This document shows, piece after piece, positions 9,329 to 18,585 of a stretch of DNA of 64,000 bases (positions are counted from its first letter, which is position 1; every line of letters starts with the position of its first letter). Below the pieces are notes generated by a model that saw only the letters and a list, made by a program, of their open reading frames with translations, was not told the origin of the DNA and ran no database searches. The stretch lies in the NCBI GenBank assembly GCA_020252485.1, contig JADCCX010000038.1:1-64000 (forward strand), written 5' to 3'. Origin of the DNA: Methylocystis sp. (GTDB lineage Bacteria; Pseudomonadota; Alphaproteobacteria; Rhizobiales; Beijerinckiaceae). Both the position numbers and the translations under genes were made by a program.

Positions 9329-10510
9329 TCACGGCGGCATCGCATTCTCGGATTCGGTCCTCGCCTCGGCGGGCGGCCGCTGGCGGATGCGCAGGATCGC
9401 GACTGCCAGGGCCAAAGCGTGGATGCAGGCCATGAACAGGAACAATGAGGTTGGCCCGAAACGGTCCATCACCGAAGCAGCGATGGAGGGGCCCGCGATC
9501 GCGCCGATGCTGTAGAGGAACAGCAGGCCAGAGGCGATGGTGACCGATTGCTGCGCGATCGCCCGGTCATTGGCATGCGCGACCGCCACGGAATAGATCG
9601 TCATCGACACCATACCCAGCATGAAGCCCAGAATATTCATGCCCCAGACCGGCAGGCTGCCGAATGTCATCAGCATCAACTCCACTGAGGCGGCGGCGAA
9701 CATCAGCCCCGCCATGACGATGCGCCTGTCCACGCGGTCCGACAGGCGTCCGATCGGCCAGATCGCCGCCGCCGATCCCAGGATCGTTGCCGTGAGAAAG
9801 GAGGCGATCTGCCCGTTCGTCAGGCCCATTGTCACGCCCAAGACAGGGAAGAGCGACCAGAACGAACCATTCGCAACGCCAATGCAGAGGCTTGCCACCA
9901 CGGAAACGGGTGCATTGTTGAAGAGCCAAGACAGTTCAAGGCGCGCGGTTTCCGGCAAGGCGGGAGGCTCGGTGCGCGACAGCGAGAACGGGATGATCGA
10001 CAGCGCGAAGAGCATGGCGATGAGGGTGAAGAGCGTGAAGCTCATCGGATCGGCGATCGGCAGCAGCGATTGCCCCGCCGCGACCGCCACGAAATGCACG
10101 AACTGGTAGGCCGAGCCGAGCCGCCCCCGGTATTCGTTGACGGCTTTTCCCTGCACCCAGCCGTCGATGACGCCGTAGAGGCCTGCGAAGGCGAAGCCGA
10201 CCACGCCCCGCAGCACGACCCACCAGGCCGGGTCGACGAATACGGGATAGGCCAGCGCCACGATGATCGCGATGGCGGCGAAAATCCCGTAGGCCTTCAC
10301 ATGCCCTACGCGCCGGATGATCGCGGGTCCCAGCATCGTGCCTGCCAGCATGCCGGCGAAGAAGACCGAGCCGAGAAGCCCGAGCTGGAAACTGGAAAAC
10401 CCTTCGAGTTTTCCCCGCAATGGCACGAGCGTGTTGTGCAGCGCGTTCCCGGCGATGAGCGCGAGGACGGACAGCATGATGGCGGCGATGGCGGCGTAGG
10501 GCGTGCGCAT
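9329..10510 (-). CDS. Major facilitator superfamily transporter
   Basis: 393 residues with about twelve hydrophobic segments and the MFS layout of two six-helix halves. An IRRVGHVKAYG loop after helix 2-3 and GRLSDRVDRR after helix 8 are the usual MFS cytoplasmic loop motifs. It resembles the YcaD/UMF1-like sugar- or drug-efflux subfamily, but the substrate is unknown. It converges on the aminotransferase gene (stops 10 bases apart). Its upstream side faces a 300-base repeat-filled gap. Confidence 0.85.
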   Translation of the reverse strand: MRTPYAAIAAIMLSVLALIAGNALHNTLVPLRGKLEGFSSFQLGLLGSVFFAGMLAGTMLGPAIIRRVGHVKAYGIFAAIAIIVALAYPVFVDPAWWVVLRGVVGFAFAGLYGVIDGWVQGKAVNEYRGRLGSAYQFVHFVAVAAGQSLLPIADPMSFTLFTLIAMLFALSIIPFSLSRTEPPALPETARLELSWLFNNAPVSVVASLCIGVANGSFWSLFPVLGVTMGLTNGQIASFLTATILGSAAAIWPIGRLSDRVDRRIVMAGLMFAAASVELMLMTFGSLPVWGMNILGFMLGMVSMTIYSVAVAHANDRAIAQQSVTIASGLLFLYSIGAIAGPSIAASVMDRFGPTSLFLFMACIHALALAVAILRIRQRPPAEARTESENAMPP

Positions 10511-10570
10511 GACGGTCAGCTCTGAAGCCTACGCGTAATCCATGGCGAGGCAAATCGCCTTTCGGCGCCA

Positions 10571-10790
10571 GCCAGGGCTGTGAATCCGGGTTAACGGGCG
10601 AGCTCCATCCCTCCCCTTGACGGGGAGGGTCGGCGGCGAAAGCCGCCGGGGAGGGGTGATCGTGAGGGTGAAAATGAGAAAAAGCCCCCCACCCGGCCTC
10701 GCTGCGCTCGGCCATCCGCCCCGCAAGGGGGCGGGATGGGCAATCGTGCGGGCAATCGTTAACCCGAGGCCAGGGCACCGCAGAGCCGCC
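10571..10790. repeat. Intergenic palindromic element (copy 1 of a roughly 200-bp repeat)
   Basis: This fills the gap between the MFS and deacetylase genes; no gene is seen in it. It has two hairpin ends, CCCTCCCC-TTGA-CGGGGAGGG near 10609-10629 and CCGCCCC-GCAAG-GGGGCGG near 10717-10735. The middle contains GAGAAAAAGCCCCCCACCCG. The whole unit, including the flanking GAATCCGGGTTAACGGGC and AATCGTTAACCCGAGGCCAGGG stretches, recurs in opposite orientation at 34590-34785. It is a bacterial interspersed mosaic-type element. Confidence 0.85.
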
Positions 10791-10811
10791 TCCGCCGGTC
10801 TGCCAACAGCA

Positions 10812-11741
10812 CTAACGCTCCATCAGGGCTGTGACATGCGCCGCAGCGCTTTCGGCCAGGCCGATCAGGTCATAGCCGCCCTCGAGCACCGAGACGACGC
10901 GGCCTTCGCAATGCTTATCGGCGACCGCCATGAGCTGCCGCGTCGCCCAGACGAAATCCCCGGCCTCCAGCTCGAGGTTGGCGAGCGGATCGCGCCGGTG
11001 TGCGTCGAAGCCCGCGGAGATGATGATCAGGTCCGGCCTGTGAGCGGCGATGCGCGGAAGGATCAGGCCATCCATGGCCGCGCGGAAGGCCTCGCCGCCA
11101 TCGCCGGCCCGCAGCGGCGCATTGACGATCGTGCCATGCTCGCCCGTCTCGGAGCGTTCTCCGGTGCCTGGATAGAGCGGCATCTGATGAGTCGAGGCGT
11201 ACATGACATCCCTGTCCGTCCAGAAGATGTCCTGGGTGCCGTTGCCATGATGGACATCCCAGTCGATGATGGCGATGCGCTCCGCGCCATGAACTTTCTG
11301 CGCATGGCGCGCAGCGACGGCGGCGGTGTTGAAGAAGCAGAAGCCCATGGCGCGCTGCGTCTCCGCATGGTGGCCGGGCGGACGGGCGGCGAGGAAAGCA
11401 TTGGAGGCCTCGCCGGTAAAGACGGCATCGACCGCCCTGGCCGCGCCGCCCAGCGCACGGAAGGTCGCCTCAAGCGTTCCCGGCGACATCAGCGTGTCGG
11501 AGTCGATGCCGGCGAAGCCGCGGGCCGGGGAAAGCTTTTCGATGAGCGCCGCATAATCCGCCGGATGAGCGAGCTCGGCGAGCTCCAGGCCGCCCAAAGG
11601 CGCTTCCCCCCGCTGCAGGGCCGCAAAGGCGTCGTCGGAAAAAACCTGTTTCAGGATCCTCAGGCGGTCCGGCCGTTCGGGATGTCCTTCCGGCACGGCG
11701 TGGCCGAGGAAGGCTTCATGGGTCAGGAGCAGCGTGGTCAC
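10812..11741 (-). CDS. Histone-deacetylase-family amidohydrolase (AcuC/acetylpolyamine type)
   Basis: 309 residues from a GTG start at 11741 with AGGGA nine bases upstream. Class II HDAC-fold signatures are clear: ARPPGHHAE (active-site His pair at 124/125), the zinc ligand region IDWDVHHGNGTQDIFW (Asp162, His164), and GFDAHRRDPLANL carrying a second zinc aspartate. Bacterial members deacetylate small substrates such as acetylpolyamines, or acetyl-CoA synthetase; no acs or polyamine gene is adjacent, so the substrate is open. Transcribed alone, towards the repeat element. Confidence 0.9.
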   Translation of the reverse strand: MTTLLLTHEAFLGHAVPEGHPERPDRLRILKQVFSDDAFAALQRGEAPLGGLELAELAHPADYAALIEKLSPARGFAGIDSDTLMSPGTLEATFRALGGAARAVDAVFTGEASNAFLAARPPGHHAETQRAMGFCFFNTAAVAARHAQKVHGAERIAIIDWDVHHGNGTQDIFWTDRDVMYASTHQMPLYPGTGERSETGEHGTIVNAPLRAGDGGEAFRAAMDGLILPRIAAHRPDLIIISAGFDAHRRDPLANLELEAGDFVWATRQLMAVADKHCEGRVVSVLEGGYDLIGLAESAAAHVTALMER

Positions 11742-11910
11742 AAAGCGGGTTCCCTGGAGGGGCTGCAGATCATCGTCGCCCCATCCGCGCCAGCATAATC
11801 CCTCATGATGCAGCGCAGCAACTCATGAGTGTTGCTGATTTGCACTCGTCTTGTGGCGGCGTGTTTGATAAATGATTCTGATACATTTCTCAGAAATCGG
11901 CACCAATCCA

Positions 11911-12510
11911 ATGCGTCCTTTCCTCATATTTGCCGTCCTCGGCATTGCGGCTCTCGCCGCAGGCTGCCGGGTGGAGACCTTTCCCGATCCGGCGTTGAGC
12001 GCCAAGGATGTCGAACTTCTGGCGCTGACGCCCGCTTATGCGCGCAATCAGGATCCCTTCCGGATGCGTCAGCGGATGCGGGACGATACGGGTCTGGAGC
12101 CGGGAACGATCGTCATCGATTCGGAGAACAAGTTTCTCTATTTCGTTGAGCCGGGCGGGACAAAGCTGCGCTACGAGATTTCGGTCGGCGCGCAGGAATA
12201 CACATGGCGCGGCAATGCCTTCATCCGCCGCAAGGCCGAATGGCCGAACTGGGTGCCGATGGAGGAGGCCCGCAAACTCAATCCCGCCTTGCCGAAGGTC
12301 GTTTACGGCGGTCCTGAAAATCCGCTGGGCGCCCGGGCGCTCTATCTCTACGATGAAGACGGCAAGGACACTTATATCCGCATCCACGGCACCAACGAGC
12401 CGGAGTACATCGGTCAGAACGTGTCGCTCGGCTGCATCCGCATGCACAATGTCGACGTGATCGATCTTTTCGGGCGCGTGAACCTGGGCGCGAAAGTCGT
12501 GGTGCGCTGA
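11911..12510 (+). CDS. Lipoprotein L,D-transpeptidase (YkuD/ErfK family)
   Basis: 199 residues from the ATG at 11911, which begins a lipoprotein signal peptide with lipobox LAAGC (Cys about 17). The longer in-frame start at 11872 would spoil the signal. The YkuD domain (about 70-195) carries the catalytic His in IRIHGTNEPEYIG and the nucleophilic Cys in SLGCIRM. The enzyme should form 3-3 crosslinks in peptidoglycan or attach proteins to it in the periplasm. It is monocistronic and followed by a strong bidirectional terminator. Confidence 0.92.
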   Translation: MRPFLIFAVLGIAALAAGCRVETFPDPALSAKDVELLALTPAYARNQDPFRMRQRMRDDTGLEPGTIVIDSENKFLYFVEPGGTKLRYEISVGAQEYTWRGNAFIRRKAEWPNWVPMEEARKLNPALPKVVYGGPENPLGARALYLYDEDGKDTYIRIHGTNEPEYIGQNVSLGCIRMHNVDVIDLFGRVNLGAKVVVR

Positions 12511-12529
12511 GTTCGGCCTCAGACATTGG

Positions 12530-12560
12530 AAAAAAGGCCCGGCTCGCCGGGCCTTTTTCG
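12530..12560. terminator. Bidirectional rho-independent terminator
   Basis: AAAAAGGCCCGGC-TC-GCCGGGCCTTTTT forms a near-perfect GC stem flanked by an A-run on one side and a T-run on the other. It lies between the convergent L,D-transpeptidase and metC genes and can terminate transcripts from both strands. Confidence 0.93.
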
Positions 12561-12562
12561 TT

Positions 12563-13756
12563 TCAGTTTGCCGCCTTCGCCAATCGCCGGAAGCCGGCGG
12601 CGAGATCCGCCTTGAGGTCCCGGTTCGATTCAAGGCCGATCTGCAGGCGGATGCAGGGCCCGCCGGGATCAAACCGCGTGGCCGTGCGGTACTCCGAAAC
12701 GTCGAAGGGCACGGCCAGGCTCTCGTAGCCGCCCCAGGAAAAGCCCATGCCGAACAGGCTGAGGCCGTTGAGCATCGCTTCCACCGCTTCCTGCGGCGCC
12801 GGCTTCAGCACGATGGAGAACAGGCTGGACGACCCCTTGAAGTCGCGCTTCCAGATCGCATGGCCCGGATCATCCGGCAGCGCGGGATGCAGCACGCGCA
12901 GCACTTCCGGCCGCTTCTGCAGCCAGCGCGCCATATCGAGCGTCTTCTTCTCCTGGGTCCGCAACCGGAGCTCCATGGTCCGCAAGCCGCGCAGGCCGAG
13001 CCAGACATCTTCAGGGCTGGGACAGCAACCGAAGGCGACGAAGGTGTCCCTCAACCGCTTCCAGCAGCGCTCATTGGCCGAGATCATGCCGAGCAGAACA
13101 TCGGAATGCCCGCCGAGGTATTTCGTGCCGGCTTCGATCGCGACATCGACGCCGCGCTCGTGCGGCGGAAAGAGCAGGGGCGTCGCCCAGGTGTTGTCCA
13201 TCATCACGATGGCGCCCCGGGCGTGGGCCGCCTCGGCGATAGCAGGAATATCCTGCATCTCGAAGGTTTGCGAGCCTGGCGCCTCCGTGTGGATGGCGAC
13301 GGTGTTGGGGCGCATCAGCCTGGCGATATCCTTGCCGAGCAACGGATCGTAATAGGTCGTCTCCACGCCCATCCGCTTCAGGACAGAGTCGCAGAAGTTG
13401 CGGGCGGGGCGATAAACGGAATCAGGCGCCAGGAAATGGTCGCCCGCCTTCAGGAAGGCCATGAAGGCGATGGTGACCGCCGCGAGGCCAGACGGCACGA
13501 GCACGGTCCCGGCCGCTCCGGAGAGTTCGGTCCATGCCTTTTCGAGCGCTTCCGTCGTGGGCGAGCCCATTGTGCCGTAGACGAAGCGGGCGTGATGACG
13601 GTCATTCAGCGCTTTCACCGTGGGTTTGAGCACGGTGGACCCCCGGTAGATCGGCGTGTTCACGAAGCCGAACTGCTCGTCGGGGTTGCGCCCCCCCAGC
13701 ATCATCTTCGTCGTCAGGTCGAGCCGGGCGTGCCGGCTGGCTGTCATCTTCTTCAT
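12563..13756 (-). CDS. metC: Cystathionine beta-lyase
   Basis: 397 residues counted from the ATG at 13756 (a second ATG at 13747 is possible); the longer open frame upstream is antisense to aapJ and discarded. It is a PLP Cys/Met-metabolism enzyme with the substrate/PLP region GSPTTEALE, the aspartate region MMDNTWATPLL and the Schiff-base lysine in EAGTKYLGGHSD. It cleaves cystathionine to homocysteine in methionine synthesis. It is divergent from the aap genes, the same neighbourhood described for rhizobial aap loci. The substrate cannot be separated from related gamma-lyases by sequence alone, but the family features favour MetC. Confidence 0.9.
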   Translation of the reverse strand: MKKMTASRHARLDLTTKMMLGGRNPDEQFGFVNTPIYRGSTVLKPTVKALNDRHHARFVYGTMGSPTTEALEKAWTELSGAAGTVLVPSGLAAVTIAFMAFLKAGDHFLAPDSVYRPARNFCDSVLKRMGVETTYYDPLLGKDIARLMRPNTVAIHTEAPGSQTFEMQDIPAIAEAAHARGAIVMMDNTWATPLLFPPHERGVDVAIEAGTKYLGGHSDVLLGMISANERCWKRLRDTFVAFGCCPSPEDVWLGLRGLRTMELRLRTQEKKTLDMARWLQKRPEVLRVLHPALPDDPGHAIWKRDFKGSSSLFSIVLKPAPQEAVEAMLNGLSLFGMGFSWGGYESLAVPFDVSEYRTATRFDPGGPCIRLQIGLESNRDLKADLAAGFRRLAKAAN

Positions 13757-13906
13757 CACGCAAGGCTTTTCGCTGGGGATTGACCGGAATGGCAGAGCAT
13801 CAGTGCCGCCTGAGGGCAAAACGTCAAGGGCGGCTGGATCAATGATTGTGATCGTGTCTATGATTGCCGTCCGGGCTGAAGCTTCAGCCGCTGCATGAGG
13901 GTTACG

Positions 13907-14938
13907 ATGATGAGCGGATCGAGAATTGCATTGTTTGCAGCGGCAGCGCTGGCGATGGGCGGCACGGCGGCGCTGGCGCAAGGACGCACCGCGACCCTTG
14001 ACGCCGTCAAGCAGCGCGGACAGGTCATCTGCGGCGTCAACACCGGCCTTCCGGGTTTCAGCTTGCCGGACCGGCAGGGCAACTGGAGCGGCATGGACGT
14101 CGATTTCTGCCGGTCGATCGCGGCGGCGATCTTCAATGATCCCGCCAAGGTCAGGTTTGTCCCGACCTCCTCGGTCAACCGCTTCGCCACCTTGCAGTCG
14201 GGCGAAGTGGATGTCCTTTCGCGCAACGTCACCTGGACCTTGTCGCGGGATACGTCGCTCGGCTTCAATTTCGGACCGGTCACCTATTACGACGGCCAGG
14301 GCTTCATGGTGAGGAAGAGCCTGGGCGCCAAATCCGCCAGGGACCTTTCCGGCGCCACTGTCTGCGTCAACCAGGGCTCGACGACCGAACTCAACCTCGC
14401 CGACTTCTTCCGCACCAACAACATGCAGCTGAAGGTGGTGTCGTTCCCGACGGGCGAAGAATCTGTCAAGGCCTATGAGTCGGGACGTTGCGACAGCTTC
14501 ACGACGGATGTTTCCGGCCTTTACGCTGAGCGCCTCAAGATGGCGAACGTCTCCGATCATATCATTTTGCCGGAGATCATCTCGAAAGAGCCGCTGGCCC
14601 CGGCGGTCCGCCACGGCGACGACCAGTGGTTCGATATCGTGAGATGGGTTCAGTTTGCCCTGCTTAACGCCGAGGAGCTGGGCGTCACGCGGGCCAATGT
14701 CGATGAGCAGCTGAAATCGACGAACCCTGATATCCGGCGGCTGCTGGGCGTCGAGGGCAAGTACGGCGAGGCGATCAGCCTTACCAACGACTGGGCCTAC
14801 CGGGTCATCAAGGCCAATGGAAACTATGGCGAGAGTTTCGATCGCAACATCGGCGCGAACTCGCCCTTGAAGATCGAGCGCGGCCTCAACGCCTTATGGA
14901 GCAAGGGCGGCCTGCAATTTGCGCCGCCGATCCGCTAG
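13907..14938 (+). CDS. aapJ: General amino-acid ABC transporter binding protein, paralogue 1
   Basis: About 343 residues. The ATG at 13907 is chosen because GAGGG lies just upstream; the ATG at 13895 would place that site inside the gene. A signal peptide ends at AALAQG. The mature protein is a family 3 periplasmic solute-binding protein (VICGVNTGLPGFSLPDRQGNWSGMDVDFCR, given here only to its first 20: VICGVNTGLPGFSLPDRQGN), ending GGLQFAPPIR. It captures L-amino acids for the AapQMP permease. It is the first of three tandem paralogues and the most divergent; metC is divergent upstream. Confidence 0.93.
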   Translation: MMSGSRIALFAAAALAMGGTAALAQGRTATLDAVKQRGQVICGVNTGLPGFSLPDRQGNWSGMDVDFCRSIAAAIFNDPAKVRFVPTSSVNRFATLQSGEVDVLSRNVTWTLSRDTSLGFNFGPVTYYDGQGFMVRKSLGAKSARDLSGATVCVNQGSTTELNLADFFRTNNMQLKVVSFPTGEESVKAYESGRCDSFTTDVSGLYAERLKMANVSDHIILPEIISKEPLAPAVRHGDDQWFDIVRWVQFALLNAEELGVTRANVDEQLKSTNPDIRRLLGVEGKYGEAISLTNDWAYRVIKANGNYGESFDRNIGANSPLKIERGLNALWSKGGLQFAPPIR

Positions 14939-15124
14939 CCTCATTTGGATGATGGAAACACGAAAACCGCTTGACCGTTTGTCGGCTTGGCGCTTCTTAT
15001 GCGAGTGCCAGATAGGCAGCATCAATCCTTTGAATGCCTCCAAATCGCCAGAGGATCATGCGCGTCAGAAAAACACCGGTTGGGCGGCGGGGCCGCACTC
15101 AACAGATCGGGAGACCATCAGACA

Positions 15125-16153
15125 ATGAAATCTATCCTCAAGAGCCTTGCGTTCGGCGCCGCCGGCATCCTTGCCGCCACCGGCGCCATGGCGCAGACAA
15201 AGACTTCGACCCTCGACCAGGTGAAGGCGCGAGGCGTGCTGAACTGCGGTTCGGGCACCGGGCTCGCCGGGTTCGGCCTGCCGGATGCGCAGGGCAACTG
15301 GACGGGGCTTGACGTTGATATCTGCCGCGCGGTCTCGGCCGCGGTCTTCAACGACCCCGCCAAGGTCAAATTCGTTCCCCTCTCCGCCAAGGACCGCTTT
15401 ACCGCGCTCCAGGCCGGCGAGGTGGATATGCTCTCGCGGAACACGACCTGGACGTCGTCCCGCGATACGTCGCTGGGCCTCAACTTCGCTGGCATCACCT
15501 ATTTCGACGGCCAGGGCTTCATCGTGAAGAAATCCGCGAAGATCGCCTCGGCCTTCGAATTGGGCGGCGCGTCGGTCTGCGTCCAGCAGGGCACGACGAC
15601 GGAACTGAACCTCGCCGACTTCTTCCGCGCCAACAAGCTGCAGCTCAAGGCGGTCACCTTCGCCACCAACGACGAGACGGTGAAGGCCTATGAAGGCGGC
15701 CGCTGCGACGCCTTCACCACGGATGCCTCCGGCCTTTATGCCGAGCGGCTGCGCATGGCGAAGCCTGACGATCACATGGTGCTGCCCGATATCATCTCGA
15801 AGGAGCCCCTCAGCCCCGTGGTCCGCCATGGCGATGATCAATGGCTGGACATTGTGCGGTGGTCTCTCTTCGCCATGATCACGGCGGAAGAGCTGGGCGT
15901 CACCAAGGCCAATGTCGACGAGCAGCTGAAGTCGACGAACCCGGATATCCGGCGCCTGCTGGGCGTGGAGGGCAAGTTTGGTGAGGCGATCGGCCTCAGC
16001 AACGCCTGGGGTTATCAGATCGTGAAGCACGTCGGGAATTATGGCGAGGTCTTCGAGAAGAACGTGGGCGCCGGATCGCCGCTCAAGATCGCCCGTGGTC
16101 TCAACAACCTCTGGTCCAAAGGCGGCCTGCAATACGCGCCGCCCATTCGTTGA
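15125..16153 (+). CDS. aapJ: General amino-acid ABC transporter binding protein, paralogue 2
   Basis: 342 residues from the ATG at 15125, which begins a signal peptide ending ATGAMAQT; the longer open frame upstream is not signal-like. The body aligns throughout with its two neighbours: LNCGSGTGLAGFGLPDAQGN, the conserved QQGTTTELNLADFFR loop, and the end GGLQYAPPIR. It is periplasmic and should bind amino acids for AapQMP. A 186-base gap separates it from paralogue 1, so it may have its own promoter; 85 bases separate it from paralogue 3. Confidence 0.93.
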   Translation: MKSILKSLAFGAAGILAATGAMAQTKTSTLDQVKARGVLNCGSGTGLAGFGLPDAQGNWTGLDVDICRAVSAAVFNDPAKVKFVPLSAKDRFTALQAGEVDMLSRNTTWTSSRDTSLGLNFAGITYFDGQGFIVKKSAKIASAFELGGASVCVQQGTTTELNLADFFRANKLQLKAVTFATNDETVKAYEGGRCDAFTTDASGLYAERLRMAKPDDHMVLPDIISKEPLSPVVRHGDDQWLDIVRWSLFAMITAEELGVTKANVDEQLKSTNPDIRRLLGVEGKFGEAIGLSNAWGYQIVKHVGNYGEVFEKNVGAGSPLKIARGLNNLWSKGGLQYAPPIR

Positions 16154-16238
16154 TTTCGCTGACGGGCGCGCTTTGGCGCGCCCGCTGCATCTTTCGTCAC
16201 AAAGCATCCTCTCAACGGGACAACAACAAGGTTTGACC

Positions 16239-17267
16239 ATGAAAAAAATCATCGCTTCTTTGGCAGGCGTGGCGCTCGGCGCCATTGCTGTGGCCAGCGC
16301 TGCGCAGGCTCAGGGAACATCCACGCTCGCCGCCGTGAAGGCGCGCGGCGTGCTGAACTGCGGCTCCAACACCGGTCTGGCGGGCTTCGGCCAGCCGGAC
16401 GCACAGGGCAACTGGAACGGGCTTGACGTCGAGTATTGCCGCGCTATCGCGGCGGCGATCTTCAATGACCCGGCCAAGGTCAAGTTCGTGCCGCTTTCGG
16501 CCAAGGACCGCTTCACGGCGCTGCAGTCCGGCGAGGTGGACGTGCTCGTGCGCAACACGACTTGGACCATGTCGCGCGATACGTCGCTCGGCCTGAATTT
16601 CGAGGCCATCAACTATTATGACGGCCAGGGCTTCATGGTGAAGAAGTCGATCAAGGTGGCCTCGGCCAAGGAGCTTTCGGGCGCCTCGATCTGCGTTCAG
16701 CAGGGCACGACGACGGAGCTGAACCTCGCCGATTTCTTCCGCGCCAACAAGATGGAGCTGAAGGCGGTCACCTTCGCGACCAACGACGAGACGATCAAGG
16801 CCTATGACGCGGGCCGCTGCGACGCCTTCACGACGGACGCCTCGGGTCTTTATGCCGAGCGCCTGCGCCTCGCCAAGCCGGATGACCACATGGTTCTGCC
16901 GGAGATCATCTCCAAGGAGCCGCTCGGACCTGTTGTTCGCCACGGCGACGACCAATGGTACGACATCGTGATGTGGACGCATTACGCCATGGTGACCGCG
17001 GAAGAACTCGGCGTCACGAAGGCGAATGTCGATGAGCGCCTGAAGTCCGAAACGCCCGATATCCGACGTCTGCTCGGCGTCGAAGGCAAGCACGGCGAGG
17101 CGCTCGGCCTCACCAACGCCTGGGCCTATCAGATCGTCAAGCACGTCGGCAATTACGGCGAGAGCTTCGACCGCACTGTTGGAGCGGGTTCGCCGCTCAA
17201 GATCAGCCGCAGCCAGAACAACCTGTGGAACAAGGGGGGATTGCAGTACGCCCCGCCGATCCGCTGA
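16239..17267 (+). CDS. aapJ: General amino-acid ABC transporter binding protein, paralogue 3
   Basis: 342 residues from the ATG at 16239. Signal peptide MKKIIASLAGVALGAIAVAS ending before AQAQG. The mature part is closest to paralogue 2 (same QQGTTTELNLADFFRANK loop, same DDHMVLP(E/D)IISKEPL stretch). It lies next to aapQ, so it is the best candidate for the canonical AapJ of the transporter. Differences from its neighbours are spread through the ligand-binding lobes, which would suit altered amino-acid preference; that is inference. Confidence 0.93.
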   Translation: MKKIIASLAGVALGAIAVASAAQAQGTSTLAAVKARGVLNCGSNTGLAGFGQPDAQGNWNGLDVEYCRAIAAAIFNDPAKVKFVPLSAKDRFTALQSGEVDVLVRNTTWTMSRDTSLGLNFEAINYYDGQGFMVKKSIKVASAKELSGASICVQQGTTTELNLADFFRANKMELKAVTFATNDETIKAYDAGRCDAFTTDASGLYAERLRLAKPDDHMVLPEIISKEPLGPVVRHGDDQWYDIVMWTHYAMVTAEELGVTKANVDERLKSETPDIRRLLGVEGKHGEALGLTNAWAYQIVKHVGNYGESFDRTVGAGSPLKISRSQNNLWNKGGLQYAPPIR

Positions 17268-17370
17268 ATGAACCGGGGAGCGGCCGTCAGGCGATGGCCG
17301 CTCCCGCCTTTGCCGGAAGAGCCCGAAGGGCCGCCGGCGCCGCAGGCGTGGAACTTGTAAGGGGGTGTGC

Positions 17371-18570
17371 GTGACAGATGCAATCAGGACTCCAGCGTTT
17401 GAGGCGAAGCCGAAGGTTTCTCCCCTCTACGATCCGAAAGTCCGAAGCCTGGTTTTCCAGGCGGTGCTTTGCCTCGTCATCGCCTTCCTGCTTTATCAGG
17501 CCTATGCCAATGCCGTTGAGAACCTCCGGCGCGCCAAGATCGCCTCAGGCCTCGGCTTCTGGGACAACATCGCCGGCTTTCCGATCAGCCAATCGCTGAT
17601 CTATTATTCCGAGGCATCGTCCTCCTATGGCCGCGCCTTCTGGGTCGGCCTCCTGAACACTTTGCTCGTCGCCTCGATCGGCATTGTGCTGGCCACGATC
17701 CTCGGCTTCATTGTGGGCATCGCCCGGCTTTCCAGGAACTTCCTCGTCGCGAAGATCGCCTATTGGTATGTCGAGATCGTTCGCAACCTGCCGCTCCTGC
17801 TGCAGCTGCTGTTCTGGTACAACGCCGTGATCAAAGCGCTGCCGGAAGTGCGTGACAGCATCTCCTTCCCCGGCGGCATCTATCTGAACAATCGCGGTTT
17901 TATCTTTCCGACGCCCAACTTCGGCGAAGCCTTTTGGCTGGTGACCGTCACCTTCTGGGCGGGTGTGCTTGGCGCGCTCTTCTACCGCGCCTATGCGCGC
18001 AAGAAGCAGGAGGCGACGGGAATTCAGTCTCCTGTGGGATTGACGGCGTTCGGCCTGATCGTGGGCCTGCCTCTGGCGGTGTTCCTGCTGGCCGGCATGC
18101 CGCTCAGCTTCCAGTTTCCGCAGGCGGGTCGCTTCAACATCACCGGCGGCGTATCACTTCTGCCGGAATTCCTGGCGCTGCTGTTCGGCCTCGTGATCTA
18201 TACGGCGGCCTTCATCGCCGAGGCTGTGCGCGCCGGCATTCTCGCGGTGTCGAAGGGGCAGACCGAGGCCGCCTACGCACTCGGCCTCACGCCGAAGAAC
18301 ACGCTGAACCTCGTGGTCATTCCCCAGGCGATGCGGGTCATCATCCCGCCGCTGACCAGCCATTACCTGAACCTCACCAAGAACTCATCGCTCGCGGTCT
18401 TCGTGGGCTATCCCGACCTCGTCAATATCTTCACCGGCACCGTCCTCAACCAGACCGGCCAGGCGATCGAGGTGGTGGCCATCACGATGCTGGTCTACCT
18501 GACGATTTCGCTGACAACTTCGCTCATTATGAACTGGTACAACGCCCGCAAGGCGTTGGTGGAACGGTAA
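17371..18570 (+). CDS. aapQ: General amino-acid ABC transporter permease AapQ
   Basis: 399 residues from the GTG at 17371, which has AAGGGGG five bases upstream; a GTG at 17365 is too close to that site. It has a polar-amino-acid permease fold with about eight hydrophobic segments. The transporter domain is in two parts (AFWVGLLNTLLVASIGIVL, then the second half), and the EAA loop is EAAYALGLTPKNTLNLVVIP near residue 300. It forms the inner-membrane channel with AapM, energised by AapP. It starts about 100 bases after aapJ paralogue 3 and ends 15 bases before aapM. Confidence 0.93.
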   Translation: MTDAIRTPAFEAKPKVSPLYDPKVRSLVFQAVLCLVIAFLLYQAYANAVENLRRAKIASGLGFWDNIAGFPISQSLIYYSEASSSYGRAFWVGLLNTLLVASIGIVLATILGFIVGIARLSRNFLVAKIAYWYVEIVRNLPLLLQLLFWYNAVIKALPEVRDSISFPGGIYLNNRGFIFPTPNFGEAFWLVTVTFWAGVLGALFYRAYARKKQEATGIQSPVGLTAFGLIVGLPLAVFLLAGMPLSFQFPQAGRFNITGGVSLLPEFLALLFGLVIYTAAFIAEAVRAGILAVSKGQTEAAYALGLTPKNTLNLVVIPQAMRVIIPPLTSHYLNLTKNSSLAVFVGYPDLVNIFTGTVLNQTGQAIEVVAITMLVYLTISLTTSLIMNWYNARKALVER

Positions 18571-18585
18571 GGGGAGGAGAGCGCC

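Noticed and set aside
12610-12640. GGTTCGATTC string as a tRNA T-arm
   Set aside because: It lies within metC and no acceptor, D or anticodon arms can be built around it.
13757-14614. In-frame upstream extension of metC
   Set aside because: It is antisense to the first aapJ gene; MetC family length fits the start at 13756.
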